This document shows positions 16,031 through 23,558 of a DNA stretch of 32,805 nucleotides, in pieces. Within the stretch, counting starts at the first letter, position 1; every line of letters starts with the position of its first letter. Under the pieces are notes generated by a model. It had not been told where the DNA came from. It saw only the letters and a list, made by a program, of their open reading frames with translations, and ran no database searches. Where the stretch lies: the NCBI GenBank assembly GCA_964428895.1, contig CAYRZU010000034.1:1-32805 (forward strand). Reading direction: 5' to 3'. The stretch comes from HyVt-337 sp964428895. Lineage in GTDB: Bacteria > Planctomycetota > Phycisphaerae > SM23-33. The position numbers and the translations under genes were made by a program.

Positions 16031-17389
16031 TTATCGAATGGTAATGTTGTACTGCCGCTGATAGATCAGGATGGTATCCCACAGGGGCGCCAGGTCGATC
16101 TCCACGGTGACTTCCGCGGTGCCGTCGTCGGCCAGTTTTTCCGAACCGTCCACCACGTGGGCGCCCTGCTGGAAGGCCAGCATGCCGGTTTCGATCTCAT
16201 CATTGGCCGTCACGAAGTCCTGCACCGAGGTCTGCGAGGTGATCATCAGACCTTGCAGTTCTTCCGACAGCTTCCGGCGGGCGTCCAGTTCGGCGCCGCG
16301 AAAGGCCATCAGCTTGGCCTGGGCGAGGTTGTCGTTGTCCGGATCCAACGCCGAATAGCCCACCGCACGTTGGGTCTGGCCCGCCCATGGGGGCGCGTTG
16401 CCGGCCAGGTTCATCACCACGATCATCTCGGCCGGCACGTCCTTGAGATACTTATCGGGCGGCACGCCCATGCCGGTTTCGGCGATCACGCGCTTCTGGG
16501 TCTTGACGATCACCTGGTCGAGCTTCTGCATCTTGATGACATCGCCCTTCTGGTTGGCCTTCATCCATCTCTTGACCGAGGTCAGCACGTCCATCAGGGT
16601 CACTTCCATCTCCACCTCGACGATCAGTTCGTCGGCGTGGTACTTGATGCGGGTCTCGCGAGCGCCGCGGAGGAACTGCTGGGTAGCCAGGTTGATGTAA
16701 TCGCTTTCGGCCACAAAGTCCTGCACGGTGGTTTCCGAATCGATGAAGACTCCGCCGATTCGCTCGGCCAGGCGGCGCAGCGCCTCGACCCGCGCGGCCC
16801 GAACGGCCATCAAGCGGCCACGACCGATGGTGTGGGCGTTCCAGTATTCCTTTGCACGCCCCGTCAGGTGGCTGGCGGAACTGGCGTTGCCGCTATTGAC
16901 GGGCACCATCACACCGTCATCCAGCGGTTCCGGCTCGGCGCCCATGCCGGTTTCTTCCAGCACCGTGATCTTATTGGTCTGGGTCATCTGCTCGATGTCG
17001 ACGGCCCGGATCTTGTCGCCCTTGTAATAGCGCTTGTGGATGGTCTTGAGGTTCATAATGACCGTCTCGAGCGTGACCTCCATGGTCAATTCGCACGTGC
17101 CGTCATCATTGTATTGGGGCTTGCCTTTCTCCCGGACCCCCGTCAGGAACGCCCGCATGGCGGTCTCAATGGTGTCATCCTCGGCCACGAAATCCGCCAC
17201 GGTGGTCTCCGAGGTGATCATCAGGCCCTGGATCCGTTCTGCCAGCTTGCGGATGGCATCGGCCCGGGCGGCGCGATAGCTCAGTAGCTTCCGCTTAGCC
17301 TTTTGCTGCTCGCTGAGGGAGTCTTGGCCCCAGGCAATTCCGCCGGCCAAAATGGCCGCGCACACCAGTAGCTTCAGGGACGTACGCAT
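16031..17389 (-). CDS. exported protein with three internal LPP20/FlgT-like repeats
   Basis: The 452-aa protein starts with a signal peptide (MRTSLKLLVCAAILAGGIAWG). It contains three homologous repeats near 36-120, 194-280 and 361-447. Each opens with a L-x-x-x-R-x-A motif (LLSYRAAR, LMAVRAAR, LMAFRGAE), followed by RKLAERIQGLMITSETTV-like text, DFV, and a beta-rich end such as ELTMEVTLETV. The first two are followed by linkers containing ETGMG (146-150 and 304-308). The repeat resembles LPP20/FlgT N-terminal domains of exported proteins. GGAG precedes the ATG at 17389; the longer frame to 17614 is rejected because the signal peptide would be internal. It heads the cluster with the 48-aa lipoprotein and the FlgT-like protein. 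Function unknown. Confidence 0.8.
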   Translation of the reverse strand: MRTSLKLLVCAAILAGGIAWGQDSLSEQQKAKRKLLSYRAARADAIRKLAERIQGLMITSETTVADFVAEDDTIETAMRAFLTGVREKGKPQYNDDGTCELTMEVTLETVIMNLKTIHKRYYKGDKIRAVDIEQMTQTNKITVLEETGMGAEPEPLDDGVMVPVNSGNASSASHLTGRAKEYWNAHTIGRGRLMAVRAARVEALRRLAERIGGVFIDSETTVQDFVAESDYINLATQQFLRGARETRIKYHADELIVEVEMEVTLMDVLTSVKRWMKANQKGDVIKMQKLDQVIVKTQKRVIAETGMGVPPDKYLKDVPAEMIVVMNLAGNAPPWAGQTQRAVGYSALDPDNDNLAQAKLMAFRGAELDARRKLSEELQGLMITSQTSVQDFVTANDEIETGMLAFQQGAHVVDGSEKLADDGTAEVTVEIDLAPLWDTILIYQRQYNITIR

Positions 17390-17697
17390 GATGCATTCTC
17401 CTTTCGGTCTTCGCCGCCGTTGGATATGCCCAACAATTGCGCTCCCGCGATCATGTTGGCCTGGCGACGTCACGGTCTTGCGGCATCCGTTTCCTTGCGT
17501 CCGCCGAGGCCTTCCACCGGGAATTCCTCTGTCGGACGAATCCACAATGTGTCTCGACGTGCAAACATATGACCCGTGCAATTCCCGCGCTGCACGGGCG
17601 TAGAACCACAACACTATTACGCACCTGTGCCCCCCCGCCTGTCAAGCCTCTGAGGGGAATTACTTATGGGCCAAACGGTTCCTGGCCGAAAATGGCG
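17390..17697. other. intergenic region without a recognised gene
   Basis: This stretch separates divergent genes (the triple-repeat exported protein and rplM). The only structure noticed is a 5-bp dyad (17419-17423 with 17430-17434) about 30-45 bases upstream of the exported-protein ATG, which could be a weak operator. No coding frame with a ribosome-binding site, no RNA gene and no terminator was found. The rplM promoter begins at its right edge. Confidence 0.5.
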
Positions 17698-17725
17698 TTG
17701 ACTTGTGGATTGACCCAGGCATAAT
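17698..17725 (+). promoter_or_regulatory. sigma70-type promoter of the rplM-rpsI operon
   Basis: TTGACT (17698-17703) and CATAAT (17720-17725) are separated by 16 bases, both one base from consensus. They lie about 63 bases ahead of the rplM ATG, leaving a roughly 55-base leader. Confidence 0.7.
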
Positions 17726-17788
17726 ACAGGGCTCTTGTGTGCACCCGACCCGCAGATGGGTCAGTAAGACGCTTCGATGGAAGGACCA

Positions 17789-18220
17789 ATGAAAACGTAC
17801 ATGGCCAAAAAGGGCGAGTTGACGGCCGCATGGCACGTGGTGGACGCCACCGATAAAGTGCTCGGCCGAATCTCCACGCGGATCGCCACGATCCTCATGG
17901 GCAAACATCGCCCCGAATACACCCCCCACGTCGACTGCGGCGATTTTGTCGTCGTCGTCAACGCCGAGAAGATCGCGGTCACCGGCCTCAACAAGCCCAC
18001 CCAGCGTATCTACGAACGGTATAGCCGGCACCCCGGCGGCCGAAAGGTCACCACCTTCGAAGACATGTTGGCCAAGCACCCCGACCGCATCATCCGCGAA
18101 TCCGTTCGCCGCATGCTGCCCAAGAACAAGCTCGGGCACCACATGCTCAGCAAGCTCAAAGTCTACGCCGGCCCCGAGCACCCGCATCACGCTCAACAGC
18201 CGCAGCCCCTGGAGATCTAA
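17789..18220 (+). CDS. rplM: 50S ribosomal protein L13
   Basis: The 143-aa protein is ribosomal protein L13, a large-subunit protein that binds 23S rRNA early in assembly. It has the family pattern: MKTYMAKK start, WHVVDATDKVLGRISTRIA (about 16-34), HVDCGDFVVVVNA, the YSRHPGGRK segment and RMLPKNKLG. L13 is normally about 142 aa. The ATG at 17789 is chosen because AAGGA lies a few bases before it and the product then matches the family start; an in-frame ATG at 17777 would add four residues. It is followed 13 bp later by rpsI, the widely conserved L13-S9 gene pair. Confidence 0.97.
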   Translation: MKTYMAKKGELTAAWHVVDATDKVLGRISTRIATILMGKHRPEYTPHVDCGDFVVVVNAEKIAVTGLNKPTQRIYERYSRHPGGRKVTTFEDMLAKHPDRIIRESVRRMLPKNKLGHHMLSKLKVYAGPEHPHHAQQPQPLEI

Positions 18221-18233
18221 CAGGACCCGTTTT

Positions 18234-18941
18234 ATGGCAGACGACAAAGACGCCAAGCAGGCCGACGCCGCCCCCGAAGCCGCCGACGCCCCCGCCCCTG
18301 AAGAGACCAAAGCCGACGCCAAGGCCGAAAAGGCCCCAAAGGCCAAAAAGCCCAAGGCTGACGCTCCCGAGGCCGCCGACGCCAAGGCCGAAGGGGCCCC
18401 CAAGGCCGACAAGCCCAAGGCTGACGCTCCCGAGGCCGCCGACGCCAAGGCTGAAGCTCCCGACGAGAGGCCCGCCGAAGCCGAAGCTTCGCCCGAAGCC
18501 CCCCGCGCCGAAAAGCCCGCCCCCAGCCGCACCGCACCCCCCCTGCCGGACGGCGTGCATTACATCTGGGGCACCGGCCGACGCAAGCGAGCCGTCGCTC
18601 GTGTGCGGATCCGTCCGGGCTCGGGCAAGATCCTCATCAACAAGCGCGAGCCGGCCCAGTACTTCCCCTCGCTTCGCGACCAGAACGCCGTGGTCCGCCC
18701 GTTGGAGACCTCCGCGATGATGACCAGTTGGGATGTGTGGGTCAACGTCGGCGGCGGCGGCACGACCGGCCAGGCCGACGCGGTCAGCCTGGGCCTGGCA
18801 CGGGCGCTGTCCAAGGCCATGCCCGAACTGGACGCGGGCCTTCGCAAGAACGGCCTGATGACCCGCGACGCCCGCCAGGTCGAACGAAAGAAGTACGGCC
18901 AGCGCGGCGCTCGAAGACGCTTCCAGTTCTCGAAGCGTTAA
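18234..18941 (+). CDS. rpsI: 30S ribosomal protein S9 with long low-complexity N-terminal extension
   Basis: The last 127 residues (about 109-235) are a normal S9. They have WGTGRRKRAVARVRI, GSGKILIN, GGGTTGQADAVSLGLARAL, an LMTRDARQVERKKYG segment and the terminal FSKR that reaches the ribosomal P site. Ahead of it are about 108 extra residues made almost only of Ala, Lys, Asp, Glu and Pro, including a 21-residue tandem repeat. Bacterial S9 is normally about 130 aa. The ATG at 18234 has AGGA upstream and the frame is open and codon-consistent, so the extension appears real. It would protrude from the ribosome as a flexible charged tail. A strong terminator follows. Confidence 0.95.
   Translation: MADDKDAKQADAAPEAADAPAPEETKADAKAEKAPKAKKPKADAPEAADAKAEGAPKADKPKADAPEAADAKAEAPDERPAEAEASPEAPRAEKPAPSRTAPPLPDGVHYIWGTGRRKRAVARVRIRPGSGKILINKREPAQYFPSLRDQNAVVRPLETSAMMTSWDVWVNVGGGGTTGQADAVSLGLARALSKAMPELDAGLRKNGLMTRDARQVERKKYGQRGARRRFQFSKR
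18348..18456 (+). repeat. two direct repeats, 63-bp period, within rpsI
   Basis: A 41-base segment beginning AAGCCCAAGGCTGAC at 18348 recurs exactly at 18411, followed in both copies by one mismatch and GAAG. The 63-base period equals 21 codons, so the repeat lengthens the protein without changing frame. It looks like a slipped-strand duplication. Confidence 0.9.
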
Positions 18942-18961
18942 TCGCAGTTTCATCTGCAACC

Positions 18962-19005
18962 AAAAGCCCTGTCGACACTTACGCGACAGGGCTTTTTTCT
19001 ATTTT
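18962..19005 (+). terminator. intrinsic terminator of rplM-rpsI
   Basis: A perfect 13-bp inverted repeat (18962-18974 with 18984-18996, 9-base loop) is followed by an uninterrupted T run and a second T-rich stretch to 19005. It lies 20 bases after the rpsI stop. Confidence 0.95.
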
Positions 19006-19042
19006 CTGCCCCTGACCCCCTAGGCGCTTTTGCGATCGCGCG

Positions 19043-19048
19043 TATAAT
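19043..19048 (+). promoter_or_regulatory. possible -10 box of a small transcription unit
   Basis: A perfect TATAAT lies between the rpsI terminator and a short ORF with its own ribosome-binding site. No convincing -35 box is seen, so the promoter is tentative. Confidence 0.45.
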
Positions 19049-19091
19049 TGGTCTTAGTTCATTAGGACATAACTGCCGCGGAGGCTGAAAC

Positions 19092-19163
19092 ATGTCGCAC
19101 ACATTCAGGGAAAAGATGAGAATGGCATTCCTGATCGTCCTCAGCTTTGCCGCCCTGTGCTAG
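19092..19163 (+). CDS. possible 23-residue hydrophobic peptide or leader
   Basis: This 23-codon ORF has an ATG 7 bases after a strong GGAGG (within 19080-19085). It encodes a basic N-terminus (FREKMRM) followed by AFLIVLSFAALC and then the stop, so it looks like a bare signal peptide ending in cysteine. It lies between a -10 box (19043) and a good terminator (19205-19241), so the whole unit could be a roughly 185-nt RNA. A GCCTCC at 19191-19196 is complementary to the GGAGGC of the ribosome-binding site. It could be a small membrane peptide, a leader peptide, or an sRNA with a chance ORF. Confidence 0.4.
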   Translation: MSHTFREKMRMAFLIVLSFAALC

Positions 19164-19204
19164 CCCGCCGGTTACAGTCCTAACTAATTTGCCTCCTGTG
19201 GTTT

Positions 19205-19241
19205 CTCGGCTCGCTGATGGCTCTCAGCGGGCCGAGTTTTT
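19205..19241 (+). terminator. intrinsic terminator of the small transcription unit
   Basis: A 13-bp stem with one G-T pair (19205-19217 with 19224-19236, 6-base loop) is followed by TTTTT on the plus strand. No annotated large gene precedes it on this strand after the rpsI terminator, which is the main support for a separate small transcript. Confidence 0.8.
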
Positions 19242-19289
19242 GCGCTGGGATAGGCGGACATCCCCCGCCTGGGCCATCATCCATTGGGC

Positions 19290-20414
19290 CTATTCAGCCG
19301 ATACCGCCGCAACGGCCGGTTTCTTCAGCACTTGCAATGCAACATAGGCGAACAGCACCCCCGCCGCCGCCAGAGCCACCACCGTACCCAATTCAACGAT
19401 GTTGGGCGTATAGCTCGCCTCCGGCAGCGGGAACGCCCGGCGAGTCATGGCCGGGATGATGATATGCCATCGTTTGATGAACACACCCGACAACACCAAC
19501 AGACCCGCAACGCCGGCAAGGAATCCCGGCTTGCGTCGGCCCATGACCATGATCAGCGCCGGGGCGATCATGCCCACCAGCAGTTCCAGCAGCCCCAACT
19601 CGCCCAGCCCGGCCCAGATGGAATCATCGCCCGCCCCGCCGGAGGACCACAACCCCACCACCGGACCCAGGGTCAGGATGGTATCGACCACGATCAATCC
19701 GAACAGCCCGTCAGCCATGACTCGCCAGATCGCCGGGGCTTGGGCCATAGCCGCTCGCCCGGCGCGACTGACGCTGACGACCACCATCACCGCGGCCAGG
19801 CCCGCCAGCATCCCCGATGCCAGGAACACCGGCGTCAGCACGGGCGTGTTCCAGTCCGGCCGGGCCTGCAAGGTGGAGAATACTCGGACCGTTACCACGT
19901 AAAGAACGGGCACAGCGATTCCGAACAGCCCGGCCAGCAACCGCAACAGCCCCGAGACCGGCTTGGGCTCGGCCCGGCGCGAACCGGCCAACACGCACAG
20001 GAGGTAGAACACGGCTATCACGATCAGCACGTCGATCACCACGAAATCCCAGAACAACGGCGATTCAATCCGGGCCTTGGTCATCATCAGCATGGCCCGA
20101 TCAATTCGGCCGATGTCCAGCAGGATGAACAGCCCCGCCAGCCCCACCGAGACCAGCGAGACCAACGCCCCGGCCCCGGCCACGGTTCGCCCCTGCGGGC
20201 GCCCATGGGCCAGCGCCAGCGACGCCACCACCAGCGCCCCGGCCCCGACGCCCAAACAGAACACCGAGCAGACCACGTACAGGCCCCACACCACCGGCTC
20301 GTGCAACTCGGTGGCGGCCAGGGAGTCTTTCACTTGCGGCCAGGCCGCCAGGGCCCCGCCTGCGATCAGTGCGAGCAACACGATAACGAAGAGGATGTGT
20401 CCCAACTTGCCCAT
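19290..20414 (-). CDS. NrfD/PsrC-family membrane subunit
   Basis: The 374-aa protein is an NrfD-type integral membrane subunit that exchanges electrons with the quinone pool. About ten hydrophobic segments are visible, for example near 6-27, 43-70, 80-102, 124-147, 158-180 and on to the C-terminus. The family's GAGALVVASLALA and LLDIGRIDRAML segments in the first half are recognisable. It is the third gene of a tight operon, 10 bp after the four-cluster ferredoxin and downstream of the NapA-like molybdoenzyme. The three form a membrane-bound quinol-linked oxidoreductase: periplasmic catalytic subunit, electron-transfer subunit and membrane subunit. Confidence 0.88.
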   Translation of the reverse strand: MGKLGHILFVIVLLALIAGGALAAWPQVKDSLAATELHEPVVWGLYVVCSVFCLGVGAGALVVASLALAHGRPQGRTVAGAGALVSLVSVGLAGLFILLDIGRIDRAMLMMTKARIESPLFWDFVVIDVLIVIAVFYLLCVLAGSRRAEPKPVSGLLRLLAGLFGIAVPVLYVVTVRVFSTLQARPDWNTPVLTPVFLASGMLAGLAAVMVVVSVSRAGRAAMAQAPAIWRVMADGLFGLIVVDTILTLGPVVGLWSSGGAGDDSIWAGLGELGLLELLVGMIAPALIMVMGRRKPGFLAGVAGLLVLSGVFIKRWHIIIPAMTRRAFPLPEASYTPNIVELGTVVALAAAGVLFAYVALQVLKKPAVAAVSAE

Positions 20415-20424
20415 CAGGGGATTC

Positions 20425-21054
20425 CTATAGCAGGTAGATCACGCTTGGATCGGTGCCCTTGCCCTCGAGCAACCGCTTGTGCCCGCGCGTGGCGACCAGA
20501 CGGGCCACCACGGAATCGGGGTCGTCCAGGTCGCCGAAGGTGCGGGCCTCGCCGATGCACTCTTGCACGCAGGCAGGCACGACGCCCTCGGGACTATCAC
20601 TGCCCACCGGGTCTCCCTTCTTCGTCGCCGCGTCGATCCGATGGGTGCAGAACGTGCACTTCTCGGTCACCCCGCGCGGCCGTATCGGCGAGGCGGGGTT
20701 CTCGGTCAGCGGCTTGGCGGGGCGCTTCCAGTTGAATACGCGCACCTCGTACGGACAGGCCGTCATGCAGTAGCGGCAGCCGATGCAGTCGTCATAGTTG
20801 ATGAGCACGCGGCCGTCGTCGAGCTTGTGGGAGGCCCCGGTCGGGCAGACGTCCACGCACGGGGCTTCCTTGCAGTGCTGGCAGGGCCGCGGGAAGAACG
20901 TGCGGTTGATCGCGGGGTATTCGCCCTCGATCATGTCCAGCACCACGTGCCAGTTGCCCGCCGTCTGAATGCTGTTCTCGATATTGCACGCCACGGTGCA
21001 GGTCTGGCAGCCGAGGCACTTCTTCAGGTCGATGACCATTCCAAATCGAGCCAT
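20425..21054 (-). CDS. four-cluster ferredoxin-like electron-transfer subunit (NrfC/DmsB type)
   Basis: The 209-aa protein has four cysteine clusters typical of NrfC/PsrB/DmsB subunits: CLGCQTCTVAC (13-23), CQHCKEAPCVDVCP, CIGCRYCMTACP and a CTFC...CVQEC pair. Together they bind four [4Fe-4S] clusters that pass electrons between the molybdoenzyme and the membrane subunit. It has no signal peptide of its own and would reach the periplasm, if it does, by riding with the Tat-exported catalytic subunit. The ATG is 2 bp after the stop of the NapA-like gene and 10 bp precede nrfD, so translation is probably coupled. Confidence 0.93.
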   Translation of the reverse strand: MARFGMVIDLKKCLGCQTCTVACNIENSIQTAGNWHVVLDMIEGEYPAINRTFFPRPCQHCKEAPCVDVCPTGASHKLDDGRVLINYDDCIGCRYCMTACPYEVRVFNWKRPAKPLTENPASPIRPRGVTEKCTFCTHRIDAATKKGDPVGSDSPEGVVPACVQECIGEARTFGDLDDPDSVVARLVATRGHKRLLEGKGTDPSVIYLL

Positions 21055-21056
21055 GG

Positions 21057-23456
21057 TTACACCTTCTCAATGCGGCAGGCGCATATCTTGAACTCGGGCT
21101 CTTTCGACAAGTCGTCCACGGCGTCGATGGTCAGCACGTTGACCAGCTTGTCCGCGTCGAAAAACGGCACGAACGCCACGCCCGGCCGCGGCACGGAGAC
21201 GCGACCTTCGATGGCGGTCGGTTCGAGAGGCCTGGGCTGCGGGACGCAGGCGGGCAGTTCCAGGTGGCCTCGCGGGGTGACCAGGCGGACGGTGTCGCCG
21301 TCGGCAACGCCGAGTTGTTCGGCGTCGTCGACGTTCAACTCAACAAAGGCCGACGGCGCCGCCTTCTTCAGCGCCGGCACCCGCATGGTCATCGTGCCGG
21401 TGTGCCAGTGTTGCACCACGCGGCCCGTGGTCAGGTAGAGCGGGTACTCGTCGCTGGGCAGTTCCGCCGGCGGCATGTGCGGGCGTTTGAACAGGCGGGC
21501 CCGCCCGTCGGGCTTGCCGTAGAAGTAAACGCCGTCGGCCGGGACCTCGACCTTGCCCTCAGCGACCAGACGCTTGAGGTGCAGGTCTTCGTCGATCACG
21601 TAACGCCGAGTCGTGCCGGTCTCGGCCCCTGCCGGGCAAGGCCATTGCACGCCGCCTTGGGTCAGCATCTTCTCATAGGTTGCGCCCGAGAGGTCCATGT
21701 CCGTCCCGGCCGTCGCTTTGCGGTAGTGGGCCCAAAGCTGCTCTTGCGAGTCGATCTCGAAGTGCTTGCCGTGGCCCATGCGGCGGGCGACGTCGGCGAA
21801 GATTTCCCAGTCGGCTTTGAGGCCCTTGGGGGCGTCGACGGCCTTTTCGGTCAGGCAGCTTCGCCGTTCGGTATTGCCGAACACGCCGCCCTTTTCCACC
21901 CAGAACGCCGAGGGCAGGAACACGTCGGCCAGCTCGGCCGTCCGGTTGGCGAAGGCATCGGGCAGGACCTGCGGCGGCGGGAAGATGTCCTGGACCACGA
22001 GAAACGCCTCTTCCATGCCGCCGAAGTATTTGTTCAGGTCCGGCAGGGACTGGGCCGGATTCGAGCACGCCACCCACAGGAACTTGATCTTGCCCTCTCG
22101 CATCGCGTCGAACAAAGCCATGGTATGCAGGCCCGGTTTGTCGGCGATCGAACCGGGAGGCACGTCCCACAGCGTTTCCATCTGGGCGCGGTGCTCGGGC
22201 TTCTTGATGGCCCGGTGGGCGGGCAGGATGTGACACAGCGACCCGCACTCCCGCACCCCGCCGCACGCGTTGGGCTGGCCCGTCATGCTCATGGCCGTCG
22301 AGCCGGGCTTGCAGATCTTGCCCGTCAGCAAATGCATGTTGTACACGACATTGTTCGACCACGTACCCCACCGTCGCTGGTTGAGGCCCATGGTCCATAG
22401 TGACATCGCCGCTCGCGACCGTCCGAACATCCGGGCGGCAGCGCGAATGTCCTCGGCCCTGACGCCGACCTCACGGGAAACCTTTTCCGGAGCGTAGTCG
22501 GCCAGGAAGCTCTTGAATTCATCGAAGCTGACGGGCTTCTCCGGGCCCCACGCGGCGCCGCCTTCGACGATCTTCGTGTGAGCATCCACGAACGCCCGAT
22601 CCGCGAAGCCCTCCTCCAGAAGCACGTGGGCCATCGAGTTCATCAGGGCGATGTCGGTCCCCGGGTACAGGGGAAGCCAAATATCGGCGTGGGCGGTCGT
22701 CGGCGTCATCCGCGGATCGGCCACGATGATCTTGACGTCTTTGTTCTCGGCCCGTCGCTTCAGGATTCTTGCGAAGACGATCGGATGCTGCTCAGCCAGG
22801 TTCGTGCCCACCAGGAAGAAGCAGTCCGACTCGTCGATGTCGACGTAGGCCCCGGGCGGTTCGTCCGAACCGAACGTGGTCAGGAAGCCTGTGACCGCAC
22901 TGGCCATGCACAGGCGTGCATTGGACTCCACGTTGTTGCAGCCCAGCACGCCCTTGAACAACTTGTTGATGACGTAGAACTCTTCGGTGAATAGCTGGGC
23001 GCCCAGGTAGCAACCGACCGACTCCGGCCCGTGCTTGTCGATGGTCTCCTGCAGCTTCCGGGCGACCAGGTCGAGCGAGTCGTCCCAGGAGGCCTTCTTG
23101 AAGCCCTTGTTCTGGCGGATCAGGGGCTGGGTGGCGCGTTCGTCGGAGTGAACGACGTACATCAGGGATAGGCCCTTGAGGCACAGCACGCCGTCATTGA
23201 CCGGGTAGCCGTCCCAACCCCGGATGGCGACAATCTGCCCGTCCTTGACGCCCACGTCCACGCCGCAGCCCGTGCCGCAATAGCGACAAACGGACTTCTT
23301 CCATTCGTCGGGCTCGACGCCGTCTTGAACGTAGAAGGTCTGACCCTTGGCCAGACAGCCCGCCAAGCCGCCCGCACACAACATGGCCGACGAAGCGCCG
23401 ACGATCTTCATGAACTCCCGACGAGACAGGCCTTTGGTAGGAAGTGGGATCTTCAT
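21057..23456 (-). CDS. napA: NapA-like molybdopterin oxidoreductase, Tat-exported, possible lipoprotein
   Basis: The 799-aa protein is a Mo-bisMGD oxidoreductase closest in motif to periplasmic nitrate reductase NapA. A Tat signal SRREFMK (11-17) is followed by a hydrophobic stretch ending LAGC (31-34), a possible lipobox. The [4Fe-4S] ligands are Cys57/60/64/92. SNARLCMASAVTGF places the Mo-ligand Cys at 183. NapA-like stretches include FGSDEPPGAY, HLLTGKICKPG, SMTGQPNACGGVRECG and FWVEKGGVFGNTERR. The ATG at 23456 is preferred because the Tat signal begins there, though no good Shine-Dalgarno is present. Downstream are a four-cluster ferredoxin and an NrfD protein; no NapB or NapC is seen. 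Nitrate reduction is the leading guess, but other oxyanions are possible. Confidence 0.85.
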   Translation of the reverse strand: MKIPLPTKGLSRREFMKIVGASSAMLCAGGLAGCLAKGQTFYVQDGVEPDEWKKSVCRYCGTGCGVDVGVKDGQIVAIRGWDGYPVNDGVLCLKGLSLMYVVHSDERATQPLIRQNKGFKKASWDDSLDLVARKLQETIDKHGPESVGCYLGAQLFTEEFYVINKLFKGVLGCNNVESNARLCMASAVTGFLTTFGSDEPPGAYVDIDESDCFFLVGTNLAEQHPIVFARILKRRAENKDVKIIVADPRMTPTTAHADIWLPLYPGTDIALMNSMAHVLLEEGFADRAFVDAHTKIVEGGAAWGPEKPVSFDEFKSFLADYAPEKVSREVGVRAEDIRAAARMFGRSRAAMSLWTMGLNQRRWGTWSNNVVYNMHLLTGKICKPGSTAMSMTGQPNACGGVRECGSLCHILPAHRAIKKPEHRAQMETLWDVPPGSIADKPGLHTMALFDAMREGKIKFLWVACSNPAQSLPDLNKYFGGMEEAFLVVQDIFPPPQVLPDAFANRTAELADVFLPSAFWVEKGGVFGNTERRSCLTEKAVDAPKGLKADWEIFADVARRMGHGKHFEIDSQEQLWAHYRKATAGTDMDLSGATYEKMLTQGGVQWPCPAGAETGTTRRYVIDEDLHLKRLVAEGKVEVPADGVYFYGKPDGRARLFKRPHMPPAELPSDEYPLYLTTGRVVQHWHTGTMTMRVPALKKAAPSAFVELNVDDAEQLGVADGDTVRLVTPRGHLELPACVPQPRPLEPTAIEGRVSVPRPGVAFVPFFDADKLVNVLTIDAVDDLSKEPEFKICACRIEKV

Positions 23457-23558
23457 GGCGTTATTATGGCAGCCCTTTCCCTCAAAACAAGCACTGGTTT
23501 GAGCACTTCTTGGCCCGACACTCACGGCCAAGACGCTTCGACAATTCCTGCCAACGAC

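Noticed and set aside
17660..18532. Gly/Ala/Ser-rich 290-aa minus-strand frame resembling a repetitive surface protein
   Set aside because: It is the complement of rplM and the repetitive extension of rpsI; the repetitiveness comes from the S9 tail repeat and there is no ribosome-binding site at its start.
19284..20735. 483-aa plus-strand frame rich in His/Gln/Arg
   Set aside because: It is antisense to the nrfD and ferredoxin genes; composition is typical of GC-rich shadow frames.
23509..23532. 7-bp dyad between ligA and the NapA-like gene as a ligA terminator
   Set aside because: The dyad lies on the upstream side of ligA's stop relative to transcription from the NapA-like gene, being between the NapA-like start and the ligA stop; it lacks a T tract and its role is unclear.
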